From contig JAFGEH010000052.1 of NCBI GenBank assembly GCA_016931665.1, positions 1-17,553 on the forward strand: a stretch of DNA of 17,553 bases, given 5' to 3'. Both the position numbers and the translations under genes were made by a program. Shown here one piece after another: positions 15,325-17,553 of the stretch. Each line of letters starts with the position of its first letter. Within the stretch, counting starts at the first letter, position 1. This stretch comes from Candidatus Cloacimonadota bacterium (lineage in GTDB: Bacteria > Cloacimonadota > Cloacimonadia > Cloacimonadales > TCS61). The notes below the pieces were generated by a model. The model was not told the origin of the DNA and ran no database searches. It was given only the letters and a program-made list of their open reading frames with translations.

Positions 15325-15333
15325 ATTACTCTC

Positions 15334-16035
15334 CTATCTCTTTGACTCGAGAGTTGCTGATGCGATATCCAGTTTGATCCCGGGTCCCATGGTAGAAGTA
15401 AGTGTGATACTCTTTATAAATACGCCTTTCATGGTGGCGGGTCGATCCTTCAGAACTGCACTGATTATCGTCAGAATGTTCTCTTTCAACTGGAGAGCAT
15501 CAAAGCTCAATTTCCCTGCGATAATATGGAGATTGGAGAACTTATCAACCCGATAGGTTATCTTACCTCCTTTCGAATCACTGACTGCCTGTTCGACATC
15601 CATGGTTACCGTTCCTACTTTCGGATTGGGCATTAAACCCCGTGGACCCAGGATCTTACCCAGCCGGCCGATTTTGCCCATCAAATTGGGAGTAGCAATA
15701 ACCACATCGAAATCCAGCCAGCCCTCTGTGATTTTTTTAATCAGATCGTCAACTCCCACATAATCAGCTCCGGCTTTCAGGGCAGAATCTGCTTTTTCGC
15801 CTTCGGCAAAAACCAGTACTTTGGCTGTTTTTCCGGTGCCATGTGGTAAAACCAGCGAATTCCTGATCTGCTGGTCGGCTTTGCGAGGATCAACACCGAG
15901 ATTCATATGAACTTCGACTGTCTCATTGAATTTAGCTTTAGGAAAGTTCTTTAAAATTCTCAGAGCTTCGTCGAGTTCAAATCTGGCACTCTTATCAAAT
16001 GATCCATACGCTTGCTGGTAACGTTTACTTGCCAT
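15334..16035 (-). CDS. rplA: Large subunit ribosomal protein L1
   Basis: L1 forms the mobile stalk on the E-site side of the 50S subunit, guiding release of deacylated tRNA, and in E. coli represses its own mRNA. The 233-residue protein has standard length. Recognisable segments are the N-terminal helix followed by FNETVEVHMNLGVDPRKADQ, the VLPHGTGK motif, LGKILGPRGLMPNPKVGTV in the second domain, and the C-terminal SITLTSTMGPGIKLD. The ATG has AAGGAG five bases upstream. It is separated from rplK by 54 bases, the longest spacer on the rplK side; I see no convincing fold in it. In E. coli the L1 target lies before rplK, where only 14 bases are available here. Confidence 0.98.
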   Translation of the reverse strand: MASKRYQQAYGSFDKSARFELDEALRILKNFPKAKFNETVEVHMNLGVDPRKADQQIRNSLVLPHGTGKTAKVLVFAEGEKADSALKAGADYVGVDDLIKKITEGWLDFDVVIATPNLMGKIGRLGKILGPRGLMPNPKVGTVTMDVEQAVSDSKGGKITYRVDKFSNLHIIAGKLSFDALQLKENILTIISAVLKDRPATMKGVFIKSITLTSTMGPGIKLDIASATLESKR

Positions 16036-16089
16036 TCGAACTCCTTTTTCGTTAATCTCCTGCTGGTCAATATAAGTCTTGGAATAAGC

Positions 16090-16521
16090 TTAATCCACTA
16101 TTTCCACACCCATATTGCGAGCAGTACCTTCGATCATACGCATAGCAGCCTCAAGATTATAGGCATTCAGGTCTGTCATTTTGGTTTCAGCAATCCTGCG
16201 AAGGGCCTCTCTGGTAATCTTACCAACCTTTTCGCGATTGGGGATACCGGAACCCTTGGCCAGTCCTGCCTCCTTCTTGATCAGCACAGCTGCTGGCGGA
16301 GTCTTGATTTCAAAGGTAAAAGACTTATTTTTATACACAAATATAACAACCGGATAGATCATTCCCGGCGTGTCCTTCGTTCTATCATTGAAGGCTTTAC
16401 AGAATTCGCCGATATTAACTCCAGCCTGTCCCAGCGCGGGACCCACGGGCGGAGCCGGAGTAGCCTGTCCGGCGGGTAACTGCAATTTAATCATATGTTC
16501 AACATCTTTGGGTTTTGCCAT
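16090..16521 (-). CDS. rplK: Large subunit ribosomal protein L11
   Basis: L11 binds the GTPase-associated region of 23S rRNA with L10 and is needed for RelA activation and thiopeptide sensitivity. The 143 residues fit the family. The N-terminal domain shows the proline-rich LPAGQATPAPPVGPALGQ, with NIGEFCKAFNDRT after it; the C-terminal rRNA-binding domain contains GIPNREKVGKITREALRRIA and ends with an AMRMIEGTARNMG helix. The ATG is preceded by GAGGAAA within a 14-base spacer after nusG. The whole group nusG-rplK-rplA-rplJ-rplL is in the usual order. Confidence 0.98.
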   Translation of the reverse strand: MAKPKDVEHMIKLQLPAGQATPAPPVGPALGQAGVNIGEFCKAFNDRTKDTPGMIYPVVIFVYKNKSFTFEIKTPPAAVLIKKEAGLAKGSGIPNREKVGKITREALRRIAETKMTDLNAYNLEAAMRMIEGTARNMGVEIVD

Positions 16522-16535
16522 CTTTCTTTCCTCAA

Positions 16536-17057
16536 TTATAAAATTTCAACCTGGTCAGACCTAACTTCAACCGGAGTTACCCGGCCAAATACTGTCACCT
16601 TTATGGTTAATTTGAGATTATCATCACTGATTTTATCAATGATACCTTCAAAGTCGCTGAAAGGTCCAGCTGTAATCTTTATCATGTCTCCGGGCAGGAA
16701 ATTGAACTGCTTACCATCTTCTTTCTCCCGGTCAGAGATGCCCAGAAGTTTATTAACCTCATGCTCAGATAAGGGCTGGGGTTTTTTCCCAGTACCAAGA
16801 AAGTTGGTTACTCCCGGGATACCCACAATGAAATTATATACTTCAGGGGTTAATTCAGCTTCGATGATAATATAGCTGTTAAAGAGTTTCTTCTCTCTTT
16901 CAATTTTCTTACCTTCCCGAATATGAAAGGTTTTCTGAGTTGGTATCAGAATCTGTCCAACCTTGTCTTCCAGAGTTGTCCCTCTTATACCTTTCTCAAT
17001 AGCTTCCTTTATTTTGAACTCATGGGAAGCATAAGTGTGAGCCACATACCATTTCAT
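16536..17057 (-). CDS. nusG: Transcription termination/antitermination factor NusG
   Basis: NusG binds the RNA polymerase clamp through its NGN domain and couples to S10 or Rho through its KOW domain. The 173 residues are typical. The NGN domain begins with MKWYVAHTYASHEFKIKEAI, continues through the LFNSYIIIEAEL and GIPGVTNFLGTGKKPQPL segments, and a linker leads to the C-terminal KOW domain from about 123 (PGDMIKITAGPFSDFEGII). No extra insertion domain is present, so it is the housekeeping NusG and not an RfaH/LoaP-type paralogue. It follows secE by 17 bases, with AAAGGA as the ribosome binding site. Confidence 0.98.
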   Translation of the reverse strand: MKWYVAHTYASHEFKIKEAIEKGIRGTTLEDKVGQILIPTQKTFHIREGKKIEREKKLFNSYIIIEAELTPEVYNFIVGIPGVTNFLGTGKKPQPLSEHEVNKLLGISDREKEDGKQFNFLPGDMIKITAGPFSDFEGIIDKISDDNLKLTIKVTVFGRVTPVEVRSDQVEIL

Positions 17058-17074
17058 GTAATACGGATCCTTTC

Positions 17075-17269
17075 TTAAATGCCCTTGAGAAAAATATTTC
17101 TGATCAGAAAGGAAAAGACTCCATCCACCAATGAAAGGAATACACTTACGATTATGGACATAACGATAACCACAGTTGTACCTTCTTTCAAGTCATTCTT
17201 GGAAGGCCAGGAAACATAAGACATCTCCTGAGTCACACTCTTAAAGAAACTGATAACTTTTTTAAACAT
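17075..17269 (-). CDS. secE: Preprotein translocase subunit SecE
   Basis: SecE clamps the SecY channel in the inner membrane. The 64-residue protein is the short, single-membrane-helix form found in most bacteria, unlike the three-helix E. coli version. An amphipathic N-terminal helix carries the conserved SWPSKNDL segment at 20-27; one membrane segment follows at about 31-57 (TTVVIVMSIIVSVFLSLVDG), ending in a short basic tail. It lies between tRNA-Trp and nusG, the usual setting. The start is ATG, with an AAAGGA-GAGAAG purine-rich region upstream. Confidence 0.96.
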   Translation of the reverse strand: MFKKVISFFKSVTQEMSYVSWPSKNDLKEGTTVVIVMSIIVSVFLSLVDGVFSFLIRNIFLKGI

Positions 17270-17293
17270 AATTCTTCTCTTTTCCTTTAAATT

Positions 17294-17301
17294 AAAAAAA
17301 A
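17294..17301 (-). other. U8 tract after tRNA-Trp
   Basis: The transcript has eight consecutive U residues three bases after the encoded CCA end of tRNA-Trp, in the 35-base spacer before secE. There is no stem directly abutting it other than the tRNA itself. It could be a pausing or 3'-processing signal, but this is not established. Confidence 0.4.
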
Positions 17302-17304
17302 GAA

Positions 17305-17380
17305 TGGCAGGTCAGGCAGGACTTGAACCCGCAACCCCCGGTTTTGGAGACCGGTGCTCTACCAGTTGAGCTACTAACCT
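17305..17380 (-). tRNA. trnW: tRNA-Trp (anticodon CCA)
   Basis: A 76-base gene folds as a canonical cloverleaf. The 7-bp acceptor stem is AGGTTAG with CTGACCT, including one G-T pair. The D stem is GCTC/GAGC with an 8-base loop containing GG. The anticodon arm is CCGGT-CTCCAAA-ACCGG with anticodon CCA (plus positions 17345-17347), and the T arm is GCGGG-TTCAAGT-CCTGC. The discriminator is G and the 3' CCA is encoded. It lies nine bases from the rpmG stop and 35 from the secE start, so it must be excised from a polycistronic transcript. rpmG-tRNA-Trp-secE-nusG is a common bacterial arrangement. Confidence 0.97.
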
Positions 17381-17389
17381 ACGCAAAAT

Positions 17390-17539
17390 CTATCGGGTCT
17401 GCTTGTGTTCTGTGTGTTTGCGACAATTAGGGCAGAACTTCTTGAAAACAACTCTTTCCGGATGTGTACGCCGGTTCTTAGTAGTTGTATAATTACGGTT
17501 CTTACACACTTCACAAGCCAGAATGATTATATCTCTCAT
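17390..17539 (-). CDS. rpmG: Large subunit ribosomal protein L33
   Basis: L33 is a small 50S protein near the E site. The product has 49 residues, the usual length. It is the zinc-binding form: C9xxC12 and C36xxC39 make a zinc ribbon, flanked by basic residues (TTTKNRRTHPERVVFKKF between the pairs). Organisms with this form often have a cysteine-free paralogue used in zinc starvation, which cannot be seen here. The ATG has AGGAT about nine bases upstream. The stop lies nine bases before tRNA-Trp. Upstream sequence, where tuf or a promoter might be expected, is outside the window. Confidence 0.95.
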   Translation of the reverse strand: MRDIIILACEVCKNRNYTTTKNRRTHPERVVFKKFCPNCRKHTEHKQTR

Positions 17540-17553
17540 TAGTAATCCTATTC

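Noticed and set aside
16036..16089. TTGACC in the rplK-rplA spacer as a -35 element
   Set aside because: No matching -10 hexamer at the proper distance downstream; the region is better explained as a plain spacer with the rplA ribosome binding site.

Overview
The window is a single co-directional block of core housekeeping genes, all on the minus strand, so transcription runs from the right edge to the left. In transcript order it reads rpmG - tRNA-Trp - secE - nusG - rplK - rplA - rplJ - rplL - rpoB - rpoC - rpsL - rpsG - fusA - prmC - murA - mnmA. It fuses the conserved secE-nusG/rplKAJL-rpoBC cluster directly to the str cluster (rpsL-rpsG-fusA), followed by a three-gene tail. There is no tuf gene after fusA, no transposon, no CRISPR and no foreign cargo. 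Coding density is close to total: apart from the tRNA gene and its flanks, the longest gene-free stretches are the 115-base rplL-rpoB spacer and the 95 bases at the left edge. No stretch over 300 bases lacks a gene.

The organism looks like a diderm (Gram-negative-type) bacterium of moderate GC. RpoC carries an insertion of about 180 residues inside the trigger loop, comparable to E. coli SI3, which Firmicutes lack. SecE is the short single-membrane-helix form and L33 is the zinc-binding four-cysteine form. Gene order and general protein character would fit the Fibrobacteres-Chlorobi-Bacteroidetes neighbourhood, possibly a Cloacimonadota-like lineage, but that placement is an inference I cannot verify here.

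Right region (about 16,090-17,553): L33, tRNA-Trp, the SecE translocase subunit, NusG and L11. Middle (14,390-16,035): L1 and the stalk proteins L10 and L7/L12. Then a long hairpin, and the two large RNA polymerase subunits (6,308-14,274). Left region (3,327-6,284): S12, S7 and EF-G. Tail (96-3,275): PrmC (release-factor methylation), MurA (first committed step of peptidoglycan synthesis) and MnmA (tRNA 2-thiouridylation), packed with gaps or overlaps of about one base.

The genes are ordinary; the points of interest are in their wiring. These are a near-perfect 14-bp hairpin with a 6-bp outer stem between rplL and rpoB; spacers too short to hold the classical L10 and S7 autoregulatory sites; non-AUG starts on rpoB, rpoC, rpsL and prmC; a fusA start without a visible Shine-Dalgarno sequence; two substitutions at functionally sensitive positions (EF-G domain IV tip, RpoB rifampicin pocket); and a ten-unit degenerate heptamer repeat just after mnmA. 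I found no new multi-gene biological system.
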